DNA of 64,000 bases from Psettodes erumei (Eukaryota; Chordata; Actinopteri; Pleuronectiformes; Psettodidae). Positions 50,601 through 62,657 of the stretch are shown piece by piece. The notes under the pieces are model-generated. The model saw only the letters and a list, made by a program, of their open reading frames with translations. It did not search any database and was not told the origin of the DNA. The translations under genes were made by a program, and so were the position numbers. Location of the stretch: NCBI GenBank assembly GCA_016785225.1, contig JAFBJZ010000512.1, forward strand, positions 3,881,001 to 3,945,000, given 5' to 3'. The stretch's first letter is position 1, and every line of letters begins with the position of its first letter.

Positions 50601-53600
50601 CAGAGTACCGCCACGCCCCATCTCCTCCTGACTTCATGAACACCAGCATACAGCCTGCCAGCCTTCCAAACGTAGGAAGGGATGGTGGAGGTGGAGAGGA
50701 GTGGTTGGATCCCCAGAACAACGGCTGGAACCTGAGCAGCTGTACATTCTTCTGGACCCAGCTGCAGAAAGAGGAGAACCATTTGAGGGCCATCTCTGAT
50801 GCAGAACTACTGACCACCGATGATCACGGCAGAACGTTAGTTTTTACGCATGAAACTGTGTTTATCAGTGTTGTGAAGTTCTATTTTATAACTGGAAAAA
50901 GTTGTATAAATGCCTTTTGTAGCTCACAAGAGAGATGATAAGAATGTGCTCAACAAAAGGAGACAGCATCTCAGGTTCCCCTGCATTGAACTGTCCATCA
51001 TGAGTCAGTGTTACAAAGAGTAAAATGCTAAATCAGCAGGATATTCCTTTTTAAGTACAGCTACATTTCAGATGACTATAAATCAAGGTAACCTACATAG
51101 ATGTTATTCATGTTGAATATCTCAGATTACAGGAGTAATTCTAAAACCAGGGTTGAAGTAGTAGAAAAATATTAGCTCTTAGTTCCTGTATAAAACATTG
51201 TGATGGGGAAAGCAAGGGTGGAGATAATGTTAGTGATGGCTGAATTCCCTGTAGCTGCCTCAGTTTTAGGATCCTGGTCCTGGTTTGGTTCATTCCGGCT
51301 TACTGTCGCACTGTCATGTCCTACTGGGACACTTGAACCAAACAGAGCCATCAGTTCAGAGCCTACAGGCTTTTTGCAGTCAAGTCCTGCTATCCCAGTT
51401 TAAGAAACACACCTAACTATACATATAAGCCTGGTTCAGAGCTGTTAACCTCTTAATAGATTGTATACTTCCTTTTTGTGTCTATGTTTTTTTAAATCTT
51501 TTGTCTTACTATGTTGGATTGTGCTTGCCCTTCCAGAGCTCTTCATAAAGTGGCGTGTGTCGGAAAGAGGGCACTGGGCTACGCCATTGCTAAAAGGATG
51601 GCCGCACTCAACAGCCTGGACCTTAAAGACTCTGACGGAATGGTACTTTCAAAACATTTCAGATTTACACCTCCTAGCTTCTGAATATATAGGTAATAGG
51701 TACTTTAATGTTAACGGCCTTTTCCCAGACCGCCCTCCTGCATGCGGCGAACCACAACCATCACCTTATGGTGGCGGACCTCATCTGTTTGGGGGCCAGT
51801 GTTAATGAGACAAACAGCTCGGGAAAGTCCTGCCTCCACCTCAGCGCTGAGAAGGGCTACATCCGAGTCCTGGAGGTGAGAGTCTTGTTTGCCTCTCTGC
51901 TGCTCAGAATGCACCTGGGACAAGGGTCTTTGTCATTTGCATGTGATCCGTATTCAGACAGCACCGATAATATTTGGGGAAAACCACGATCAAAGGATGC
52001 AGTCAGGTGACATATTTGAAAAGAGAATGACTGTGTGTGGGGGAAAACCTGTCTACTGTTTTGTTACTTTTTTCCTCATTACAGATATATTTTTATTCAG
52101 CTCAAGCATTGCTCACTTATCAGTTTTTTTCCCCTATTTCTATTTATTTACTTAACAAAGCTGACAATACATTGCCATACAATCCTCTAAAGATTGAGGA
52201 GATTATTATTCTTTTAAAGTGCAATGCGACTCCATATGTTGCAAGCCATTGGAGATTCAGACTAGCAGGTTATTCAGGTACATATATTTGTTTTCATGTC
52301 ATGAAGGATTTATCTGTGTCGGAGTCAGTAAATAAAGACTTCAACAGCTCAGTGAAAAGGTTTGTGAGAACTAACGGAGCCGGTTTTGTAAGACAAAGCA
52401 GCCGATGAAGCATGTCATTGCTGTCATCCCGGGTTATTGAATGTGCTCCGCATGTAGAATACTTAAACCACTGTTGAATGGACTTGTTATATGTCTTTTT
52501 CTGATGGAAGACTCATGTTATGTGTGCGTTATGTGTAGAGCTCAGTGAGGATAAGTACATCAGAGTACCTTCCATAGCGTAGTGTTGAAAGGTATGAGAA
52601 AATTATACAGTAGTTGTGTGCAGAGCCAGTGCAGTTATTTCAGCTTTTCATAGGTGACGGAACAACTTGGGTAGCCTGTCATTATGCCTGCAAGCAAATG
52701 TTTCTCTACACTGTGTTCACTTTATATAGGAAAAACCTATATAGGAGATACATATAGCAGATGTTGTTGGATAAGACATACGAGGGTTTTTTTCACTGTC
52801 TGAGGTCAACACACCCACATATCTTTTTTTTTCTTGTAGGCACACTGCACCAGTGAAGGGGTTTCTGTACCTTAACTATTTTGGGGAATCTCACTGGGTC
52901 ATTTTTCAATTTCAAAATGCAAAAACATTTTCTCGTGCCAGCTCCTCAGATGTCCGAGTGTCACTGAGAAGTGTTCTTAAAAGCAGATGGCCTTTGCTCA
53001 TACATATGTCTGTGAACTATCTTTGACAAGTATCTGTTTTTTTTCCTTCAGGTTCTAAAACACAAAATGATGGACGGTCTGTATGTTGACGTTGAGGCCA
53101 CCGATAACTGTGGTATGTACTTGAACCTTTGAAAACTTAAAGGCTTCATTATTACCACCCCCAAGAAGGTTATGCTTTCATTGCGGTTTGTCTGGCTGGC
53201 TGATCGGGATCAGTGGATGAGACGGGGCAAAATTTCCCATTTTGAGTCACATTTCCATAAATGCATAAGTATTACTGAGAAAGATAGGAGGATACTACTA
53301 CTATTAATAGCAAATAATTTTGATATATTTACAGTATTCCATGAGCATTTGCCATTTATCCATATTTGGAAAAGAGCTTTAGGGTTAAACCGTGAAATGA
53401 GGGAGCGAGGTGTGGATTTAGTGAACGAAAACCTCCGGTCATCCACATGTTGTTTTTTTGTGTTCTCAGGAATGAGCGTCCTCCAGTGTGCTTCGCTGGC
53501 ACTAAAGACCACGGTATGTGAGCTGGAAAGCAGCAATTCCCCCAGTCACACCAGACTCCACAGACTTCGCCAAGAGCAGATGATGGAGACACTGGAGTGC

Positions 53601-53633
53601 CTGCTGCACATGGGCAGCTACCTTCACATCATG
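47663..53633 (+). CDS. Atypical nuclear I-kappa-B with OCA peptide (NFKBIZ/NFKBID-like)
   Basis: Ten phase-compatible exons: 47663-47816, 48557-48678, 49441-49465, 50078-50124, 50277-50424, 50529-50835, 51537-51642, 51729-51875, 53052-53112 and 53470-53633 (427 residues). Residues 62-81, KVYLGVRVKMPVRDLLKNIR, are an OCA peptide like the one in IkB-zeta, with Leu where Gln is usual. A basic, NLS-like stretch (KKRVKTRTER, TKRPTK) follows near 92-113, then an acidic helix-like EVLEEDL and a Ser/Pro-rich region. Ankyrin repeats start at GRTALHKVACVGKRALGYA (about 266), then TALLHAANHNHHLMVADLI (304), KSCLHLSAEKGYIRVLE and a fourth repeat ending HMGSYLHIM. The ALHKVA..GKRALGYAIAKRM form and the long insert in repeat 4 match IkB-zeta/IkBNS, not cytoplasmic I-kappa-B; no DSGxxS degron is seen. 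Such proteins are nuclear partners of NF-kappa-B p50. Repeats 5-7, normal in the family, were not found downstream. Confidence 0.88.
49555..49960. repeat. Diverged repeat in an intron of the OCA-I-kappa-B gene
   Basis: It begins with GTGAGTGA-type short repeats (49561-49581) and includes AGTGCTGCCAACTTAGCCCATTTTGTCACTACATTTTGACTTTTCAG, which resembles a repeat motif often seen in fish genomes. No coding potential. Family uncertain; listed with low confidence. Confidence 0.35.
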
Positions 53634-54258
53634 GTATGTTCCTATTTGAGTTTTAAATGCCATGTCATGGAGATAATATTAAATTAAATGTCATCATTTC
53701 TTAGTAGAAAACTTCACTGTTTACAGACAGTAAAAACTGAGCGGCCGTTACACAGCAGCAGCTGAACAGTCTCTGTTGTCTGCCTGCTTGCTCACAGCCC
53801 ATTAACAGTTGTAGCCAGAGGACATTTAAACAGTATTGAAGACATCAATTACAGTTGTCCCATGTTTTGTAGTTTAGCTCTTTGGCAGGGCAGCACTGGA
53901 TAGTGCAGAGCATGAACAAATAATGAGTCATATTGACTTGAAACAAAATGTAACCGGTATTTATTTACAGAGACATAGATCTGGGTCCTCCCTGTTCCCT
54001 CGAGGTTGTTACATTTGTATAATTTGGAATGGGGAGGGAGAGTCAAGACAAGTGACTCGCATGCCTGTTTGAACAGCAGAGCCATTTTACTTGTTTTTGA
54101 ACTGATTGATCTATATTTAGATAGAATTAGGGTCTCTCCTCTGAAAGGTTGCACCAGTATTGACTTTTAGAAATCTTTTTCATAGAAAGTAGAATGTTAA
54201 GTGACTATCCAGAGACATTTGATCACTAACTCATTTTTTCTTTAACTCTCTTTCTCAG

Positions 54259-54291
54259 GGAAGTCAGAGCACGCAACCAAGAATTGGTTGA
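54259..54291 (+). CDS. Candidate terminal exon of the OCA-I-kappa-B gene
   Basis: A strong acceptor (long pyrimidine tract then TTTCTCAG at 54251-54258) lies 625 bases after the last ankyrin exon. In the required phase 0 it adds GSQSTQPRIG and then TGA at 54289-54291, giving a 437-residue protein that stops after four ankyrin repeats. AATAAA occurs downstream, within GAATAAATTG near 54800. An alternative acceptor at 58988 would add 26 residues (DITSRLNIDPP... to TAA at 59067-59069). Neither adds ankyrin sequence, and neither is confirmed. Confidence 0.25.
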   Translation, partial: GSQSTQPRIG

Positions 54292-55564
54292 TGCCCTGGC
54301 ACATCTGCCCGGCAGGGCATTTTGGAGACCCAACAGTAATGTTGTCAGTCAGTTCAGGCTTGACTTTGTCATGGAGAGACCGTAATTGTTGTTGTTTTCT
54401 CTCTAAGAATGAGTTCAGGCCTGACATGTAAAGCATCTGATGTTTTGTGTGTGGTAAAAATGCCTGACTTGCAACCAGGTGTTAATTGCAACCTGCACAG
54501 AAACATTAGGTGCTCATTAGCTGGTTTCTGTGAAACTTCCATTGTTTGTTACATTGAAGTAACAAGTTGTCCTCATTTAGTGTGTCTGTGGAGATCCACA
54601 TGTACAACACTAAGAATATTTTAGAAATGTTATCATGTCATTATCATGTCAGTTTTTAGGGGCCATTTGTGGCCCTTGGTTATGATACAGTGGAAAAGCT
54701 TGTGCCACAGTTTGTTGCTGTATCAAAAAAAAACCCTTTGATTCCATTGACTGGGCTGATATGTACTTGGAATTTTTTTTGTCATTACCCAGTCAACAGA
54801 ATAAATTGTGAACAAAGATTATTCTCTTGCACAAAATGGACACTGGCCCTCCACACTGCACTTTGATTCAGAGACAGTACATAGTGGATCTTTGACATGA
54901 CGTTTGTACAAGAGGACATGATGAATTTTTAATTAAGAACTGTATGGTGACTGGGAGTAAATATAGTTTAATTTGTCTGCCTTCACATGACTCTGTTTTT
55001 TTTAAAAAAAACAGTTTTTAGTCTGTAATGTGCAGGGAGCCTTTTTTTTATTTTTCACTAATGATAAAGGTGTGAATGTTTGCAGGTGACTAAGTAGAAG
55101 ACCATATAATATAAAATGTGCAGATTTATTGCAGTTATGGTTGGTATTTAGTAGACCGCATGGTTAACTGCCAATGAGTGGTTAAGAGGAGTCAAGGTTC
55201 AGAAACAGGGACTTTCTTTTGGAATTTTGGGGACTTTGACTTTACTGTGTGCTTAAAGTGCTTTACAGTGCTGTGGAATAACAGCAGGGTAATCTCTAGG
55301 ATTTATTAATATAAGGATATGTGGGGTGCATGATGTAGGTCCTTGTAAAATACAGCATAATAGTATTATTTAGAAACCTTAGAGGATTAATAAAACATCA
55401 AGTAAGATATATGGATTTGTCCGAAGGTTTTTTTTTCTAATGCAGACACATGGATATTAAAACCAGAGGTCAGGATTAGTATCTTAGTGATTGATCATTT
55501 ATTCACTCTTCACACATTTTGGTTATGTTTGTATAAGTGGGCATACTGTACAATATGCTGTGTT

Positions 55565-55566
<2 letters not shown>

Positions 55567-55601
<35 letters not shown>
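55567..55601. repeat. (AT)n microsatellite
   Basis: An uninterrupted AT run of about 35 bases. A second AT run of about 48 bases is at 56358-56405. Confidence 0.95.
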
Positions 55602-55603
<2 letters not shown>

Positions 55604-56353
55604 CTTTTGTTTTTTTCTCCCAATTTTAATAAGTTGAAATAAAAGATATTTTCTAATCAAATAACAGGTTTATTACTCTCACATTTTGTTCACGAATTTG
55701 TTTGAATCCATGTTACTGAGCACTTCACTTCTGCCAAGCCAGGTATGGCACGTCCAGATTTACATGTCATAGCATGATTATTTCGCAGGTGTGCTTTGGG
55801 CTGCTTAAGATAAAAGACAAAATGTCTAATTCTGACTAATGTCACGATGCCAAAAATGTGGTTCAACACGAGGGAGTGTTCAGTTGACATGCATGTCTAT
55901 CAGTCAACGTTCATCGTTCAACCATCAAAAAAGTCATTTACAAGAGTTTGACAGCACCATGAACCATCCGAATGTCAACACTAATGGTGAACATACCATA
56001 CCAAGGACTTCTAGAAGAAATCCGCCATACCTTCTGAAATGAAACTTGACTTAGATCTGTGTTTTACCTTGCAGGGATGTCATTTTATACACCTAGTTAG
56101 AAATAACCTGCTGATTGACAGCATGTGTTTTGTTTTAATGCGCACAGATAGGTTGGGGATTTTTGTTCCTATTTTGTATTGGACTTATCTATTTTGAAAG
56201 CAGCAAATAGAGAAGAGTATAGGCTAAATGTAAAGGTAGAAATCTTATGAGGAGGTATTAGTTCAGGTCACATCAATAATATAATGTTTGAATCACCTAG
56301 ATTAGACAAACCCTCATCAGATAGAAATGATGTCAGAGTTTCTGCCAACAGTT

Positions 56354-56357
<4 letters not shown>

Positions 56358-56405
<48 letters not shown>
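56358..56405. repeat. (AT)n microsatellite
   Basis: An uninterrupted AT run of about 48 bases, self-complementary and therefore prone to length change and assembly error. Confidence 0.95.
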
Positions 56406-56406
<1 letters not shown>

Positions 56407-57829
56407 GAAAGACTTGATCACATTAACAAGAATGAAGCGCTAATAAAGTTTTGAAATTCACAATCATGTTTTTCATCACCTTCTAAGATGAATGGCATGG
56501 CCCAGTTAAAGGCTATTATAGGTCTCACGAAGTGCTCTTCTGTGAAGGTTCACACTTCCAGCAGCCCATTCCAGTCTTTTAACATCGGTTGTGGGTGTTA
56601 GCTGTAATTATCAAAACTCATTCAATTCATTGAGGAATCATTTGTTTCACTTAATGGAGGATATGAACTGAATGCTTCTCCAAGACACAAAACTGAGTGA
56701 ACATTACCATGCACATTTAAATGTCAACAACAAAAGACCCTGAAGCAGTGGAACAGCTCACTGTCAGGCTCTGTCATGTTACTTTTAAGTATCGCCTGGA
56801 TGCGTCAGAGCTTGCTTGGGTTGGCCAGGGTTGATGACTATCATTGCAGCAGTTATGAACAATTTGGTTTTTAGTGCCCAGATTTGATGGCAAACAACCT
56901 TTTAAACAACCCTGGGAAAGAGCCCACTGAAACCCACTCTTTTAAGTTCTAACATACTTGAGTATTTGCCAAATTGAGTGACTGCATCTGAGATGAAGAT
57001 TACTCAACAGTTTATAAAAAAAAAAATTCTTTTGAGGTATCTGCTTTCTTGTCATGCTTCCGATAACCTTCTTGACTCTTTAAATATTCAAGGGACCATA
57101 ACGAAGAGATAGGGGAGAAACTAAAGAAACATGGGGGGGGGTTTAAGCAAAATGTAAATTAAAAAAGATCACAAAGAGTAGCAACAGCCGTGTCACGAAA
57201 TGAAAACGAAATTCAGTAGAAGCAGTTTGCCTGTGTCTGTGCATGTTTGCCAGCATGTTCAAAGACAGAGAAAGTCAGCAGCAGGGGCGGAAAGAATGTC
57301 TATGTGGCTCACCTGAAGCGAAAAATAGTTTTGGACTCTTCGCACAGCTTCCTTATTTCAATCAGATGTTTAATTGTAAGTGCTTGAAGCTGTTGTTAGC
57401 TGGAAGGTTTGTAATATATCTGTCATCAGTGTTTTTATATTTTATTATATACCAACTTAAATGCCCACAATGCCACGGGCCCACTCCAGTATTAATAGAC
57501 ATAATCAAACCATTTAGTTAGATTTATGCAAGGGCATGTTGCAGTTTATCTGTAAATAATAAGTCATTAAACAGTCACAACAGTCGCTGCTTTATTACTA
57601 TGCAGTGAAAATGTCTGTCAGTCTCTTGGTCCATGTAAAACTACTGCCAATACCTCAACAGTTTGCTAAATAGTGTAATATTAATGTTCCACATGCAATT
57701 TTATCTAATGATGCTTGTCACTCTGAACTGAAACGTCTTCCCACACTCAGTATCTCCCCTGACCAGTGCACTGGCCTATGACAAGGTTCCTTAGAAGCTA
57801 ACAGAAATACGCTGACCAGTTTAGCAATG

Positions 57830-58310
57830 CCAGCTTTTCTGTTAGCACCAGTATCAGACAGGAAACCTGTTCATCTCACAACACCACTCAACCTGGCACA
57901 CAAGATGTCTGAACATCTCATCAGCAGATCTTTAATCTCTAATCATGGAGCTGTACCACCCAGTCTGGTCTTCTGCATCTCTAGCCGGGCTAGCATCCTT
58001 AAAGCCCCCTTTTGCAGCATCTTTAACCTCAGCCCCCACCCTCACAGCTCCTCCAATGGCTGCTCACGTCTGCTCATAATGAATTTAAAAGCTGCTTGCT
58101 GGTATACCCACATCCTCAAACAGAGCTGCAGGCCACTCTCCAACACTGAGCTCCAGCTCATCCTTTCGACTCTCCACCAGTGTTGGATGCTCAGTGTGGT
58201 CCCTCCACCCACCTCCTCCGCTTCTCTTCATCTTGCATCACATGCCCTCTCCCCCACCAACCTATCGTATGACCCTGTGTTGCGTTTGTCTTACCTCTTT
58301 TTTTCTTTGG
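57830..58310 (+). mobile_element. LINE-like degenerate segment
   Basis: A 194-codon open frame spans 57827-58411, but its composition is C- and T-rich and its protein has no known domain. The order of words (ACACCACTCAACCTGG, CTCCAATGGCTGCTCACGTCTGCTCATAATGAATTTAAAAGCTGC) resembles the 3' coding end of fish LINE reverse transcriptases, where a LHWLPV-type motif is followed by FK. I call it a diverged LINE fragment, with limited confidence. Confidence 0.35.
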
Positions 58311-59589
58311 CCTGTATGTCTCTGAATGAAGACTCAAGAACGTCAACAGCTTGTTGGGCATGTATATTGCTCTTTGTTACTGGTGATGTCATTTGTCACA
58401 TTTTCATTTGACTGTCATGGTATTAATCATGAAGAGGTGCAGTGCCTCAGTTCTACACTAAGTACTAATTCTATGCAGATTAGTAGTCTCTGTTCACACT
58501 GGAGAAGTGCCGAAATTCAGTATGCTCAAAGATATCAATATGCAGACAACACACTCACTTGTTTTGTTCAGTGTGCTGTTAATGAACACTACTGACCAAA
58601 ATTCAAGAGAAAATGACATTGTGGATGGTAAAAGAGTAAAAAGGAAAATGGAGGTGAGTTTTTTTTGTCGTCTGTTCTTTCCGAGGTCATGAATGAACGT
58701 TCATCTCAGCTTTGAAACGAACATGGACCAGAGGAAAAGGTCCTAAGGACACCTTTTTATATTTTTATTCCTATCGCCAAGGCTGTGAAAATGTGTATGT
58801 ATGTTTGGCGGTTCTGATCCAGCACACTGGTCCGTGGGATGCGATGAACACTTTCGTGCACTTAACAGAATCGAACCAGTAATAACTTCACTGTATGTTG
58901 CCAGATAGGAAGAACTAACCACTTTGTCTCAGAGTAATCTGACAGAAACCTGACAATTCCTGATCAGCACATTCATAAATCTTTGCAGGACATCACGTCC
59001 CGCCTGAACATCGACCCTCCCTGTTCTCTCCTGTGTTTTTTCAAGATGCGCAACACACCTTTTTATTAAACTGACTCACCTCATACCTGTGTGGCTTGTG
59101 AACGCCCACACTGAGGCGTGGAACAGGAACAGGAACACCTCTGCAGTTCCTTGGAAATCGCTCAGATGTTGCAACAGCGATAGTTGTGCGTAGAATTCCA
59201 CCGTATTTTACTAAGCCGACTTAACAATGGATCCTTTTTTTAATTTGACGCACATTGCTTTCAGTGACTACATTATTGTGACTACAAAAATTGTGAAATC
59301 TTTCCAACTCCTCTAATTCTATGTTTTCTGTGTTTGTCCATTTCCTCCCTATCCTCATTCTGCAGATATCTCTGATTTTGGTGCCGCAGGATCCAGATAT
59401 GTCACTCCTAATTATGATTATCATCATTATTATTTTTATTGTGGCTGTCTTTGTTGCTGTAATTTCACTGTTATTTCACTGTTATTACTCTCATTATAAC
59501 AGCCAGTCTGACGACACAGTACACAACTGTGCCCCCCCCCTTTCCAATTCCTGTCTTCTCTGTCTCTCCTTTCCCCCATTTCTGTTTCA

Positions 59590-59820
59590 ATGCAATTGTT
59601 TGATGCGGAGATGGCCGCCCGCCCTCTGGCCTGGTTCTTCCAGAGGGTTCTCTGTGTTAAAAGGAAGTTTTGTCCTCTCCACTGTCGCCAAGTGCTTGCT
59701 CATTGTCAGAGGGTCTCTCTCTCTCTCTTCAACACTGCAAGGTCTTGACCTTACTCTGTGAAGTGCCTTGAGACAATGTATGTTGTGAAGTGGTGCTATA
59801 CAAATAAAGTTGGATTGGAT
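59590..59820 (+). mobile_element. Retroposon 3' tail (fish LINE-type)
   Basis: The sequence CTCTGGCCTGGTTCTTCCAGAGG, GTTAAAAGGAAGTTTTGTCCT, CCACTGTCGCCAAGTGCTTGCTC and finally AAGTGCCTTGAGACAATGTATGTTGTG followed by GGTGCTATACAAATAAAGTTGGATTGGAT is the familiar 3' end of an abundant teleost retroposon. It ends in AATAAA and short GGATT-type repeats. Plus orientation, 5'-truncated. Confidence 0.72.
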
Positions 59821-61783
59821 ATGATTTACGTATGCATCACATTCTTGCGTTGTGAGGAAATTATACATTTTTAAAAATTCAAAGATACTACATGTTGTAA
59901 TGTAAGCTGCTGTGAGTATATTTTTTGGTTATTGTATTGAGAGTGGGAAAGGGTTCAGAGATATAGTACCATAACTAGCATAAAAATGTAATTAGGCTGA
60001 TGAGTTATATTTGAGATATGCGTTTGTATTTTTTAATGTAACCTGAGATTTATGTAATGACAAACTGCATGTTTATAGAGAATCACAAGCTTGGATAGAT
60101 GGATATCATTTAAGTAAAATAAGTTGTTTTTACCCCACAATATTTATATGACGTCTGTAATTGAGTTATTTTAATGATTTAAGATTTTACACACAGCATA
60201 CATGGAAGGCTTAAAACAGTACAATGCACTGTTACAGGTGAAACCATCCAGGATTACAAACTTACATACATTTTGTACAATTTTCAAGATGCATTTTGTT
60301 TATAATAGCTCGGCTCTTTTATATGAGTATTCTGTATTCAAGAATTTAATTTGGAATACAGTATTTGTATGCTGCAGTGTCAATTCTTTTACTGAAGTAT
60401 AGGATCTGAGTGTTTCCTCCAACACTGTCCTTCTACTTTCTCATCTTTATGCTTCTATTCTTGTGCTTCATTTTGCTGTTTGTCTTGCTGTGTTGCTCTA
60501 CACATGGACTACATCATAAACCAAACTGTACACTTTATGCATAACATACAGACTGAAATATAATGTATTTACACTACAGTATAATGTTTCATGGTTCATG
60601 CAGATATCATATTTTTTTACATAACAACCCTGCAAGGTTCCATTTTATTTTCTAGGCTTAGACGGACCCCTGGTGGTGAAGGTGCCCAATGGATAGTGCA
60701 TAATACTGGAACATACAAAAGAAATTGATTAATATCTCCCTGTAGGCACTGTATGTTCAAATCTCACTCTAAACCTGGTCATGTAAAATTTGCAAACATT
60801 TACATTTCCACTATATATTCTTATTTTTAATCAAATCTATTTCTCCACATATTCTCTTAGCCTTGCAGTTGGGTGCAAAAGACGGCATCCCCTTTCACGG
60901 AAATGATGAGTAAAGATCTGGAGATCTACCTACTTTCAAATGTAAAATGCCCACTGTAACATGTCTGGTGCCACTTACAACACATAATTCTACTTATTTT
61001 ACTATAGCTTTCATTTATTTGACCATTTACATTACTTTTGATGATAAATGTACATTTGTAGTAGCTGTATAAGCATTAAATATTGCGTTAAAAAAACAGT
61101 TTTACACATTTTGTCCTTTCAAAGAAAGGGAATGTAAAGTTTTGACCCCAAATGCACGAGCTTTAATCTTTTCATTACTCGTGATGTCTCTGTAATTCTC
61201 ACATAAACTACATATTTTACATTGGAAGAGTAGTTCAGTTTGTGTTCATGTCTTTTGCTCAGCACACTCATGTTAGTTTGATTATAATGTGAACATATCC
61301 AAACTTGAATACATATACATACACTGTGGTTCCAATATTTTTTTTGATATGTGGGGCAGCAAGTCATATATCTTTTATATTCATATCTCTTTTCATATAT
61401 ATAATTTAGCTCATTCAGAAACATTTACATTTATAGAATATGTTTTACTGACCCAGATGAGTAACTGAAAATGGATGGATGGATGGATTGTCATCTCTTA
61501 AATGTTTAGTAAGATAATGTGAGAGCGAAGACCTTCGCTGAACACACCGCGGTATTCGATTATATGACACATCGTGCGGTATATCAGCAGCACAAACAAA
61601 CAACCAACTGAAAGCAAAGTGAATCAACAGATTTAATGGCATTCTCTGTCAACCCAGTATTTCTTTATTCTGATAGTTCACTTGTATCTCTCCCCTCCTT
61701 GTGCAAGTATTGTGTGATGTTGCCTCATGCACTTGAAAGGCCTACGACTGCTAGGAGAGATACCAAGAGATTTCACACACATG

Positions 61784-61790
<7 letters not shown>

Positions 61791-61814
<24 letters not shown>

Positions 61815-61815
61815 G
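61791..61815. repeat. (AC)n microsatellite
   Basis: About twelve AC units flanked by GCGCAC and GCATGC sequence. Confidence 0.93.
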
Positions 61816-62616
61816 CATGCATTTGCGCACCACGAGCTGGGAGATGAGATAGGCAGTTTATGTTGTCTGTTGACTGCCGGAGCTTGATATCGCTCCACTC
61901 AGCCCTGCGGATTCGTCGTGGTGCAAGAACAAAGCACTTTTCTATAGAAGAAAATGAATGTGAGGAGTCTCTATTAGTATTTACCCAAACTTATTTCCCC
62001 TCAATGTGCAGCTGTTTGAGTTGGCTCACTCCTATAACGTGTCAACCTAAAGCAAAGCAGGTCGTCTTGTTGCAGGCGTCACTCAAAACCTGCCTTGATG
62101 TGCTGCCGTCCAGTGGTGAACCACGGGAACTAGATCTCGACTGCATTGCAGCCCCCAAAAATAGAGGGCTGGAACCAGCAGTTACGGGGCTGGGCTGAAA
62201 AAAAAAAAAAGAGAGAGGAGGGGCAGGGCCGGTTTGTTCTATGCCTCTCTCTCCGTCTCTTAATCCCACCATCTTCTTATTCAGTTTGTGTGCTGATCTG
62301 ATCTGGGTGCAGCTCGTGTGCTTTGGATGATCCTAGTTTTTTTTTTTTAAATGGCAACAGAATGAATGCATAATGAACCGCATGCAGTGACAAACAGTCC
62401 AAAGGCAGGGATGAATGAGACTATGTAACTCATTTTTATTTGGCTGCAATTGACCTGATGCATAACTTCCTGACACGGACATTGACTTTTTCAAGAACCT
62501 GAATTTCAGATACATCAAACTGATCAATTGAAAACAAAATTCCCGTGAAGTTGTACCATTTCCCAACAACGATTTATTGTTGTGTCAACAGGTGATTGTT
62601 TGTTCGCAAAATACAG

Positions 62617-62618
<2 letters not shown>

Positions 62619-62650
<32 letters not shown>
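62619..62650. repeat. (GA)n microsatellite
   Basis: About sixteen GA units passing into AAGGAAAGGAAAAGG purine-rich sequence, so a purine strand of roughly 50 bases. Confidence 0.93.

Positions 62651-62657
<7 letters not shown>

Noticed and set aside
10019..51942. Several octamer motifs (10019-10026, 14689-14696, 37701-37708, 43357-43364, 47260-47267, 51935-51942)
   Set aside because: Considered as a regulatory array for the cluster, but six hits against about four expected from base composition is not enrichment. Only the promoter-proximal one is reported.
54260..54384. Plus-strand open run after the strong acceptor at 54258 (EVRARNQELVDALAHLPG... to a stop after about 40 codons)
   Set aside because: It is in the wrong phase for the preceding exon ending at 53633 and resembles no ankyrin or known C-terminus. 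Only the short phase-0 reading is kept, as a weak candidate.
57827..58411. 194-codon plus-strand open frame
   Set aside because: Longest open frame in the window, but low-complexity, without a known domain, and with word order like a decayed LINE. Not annotated as a host gene.
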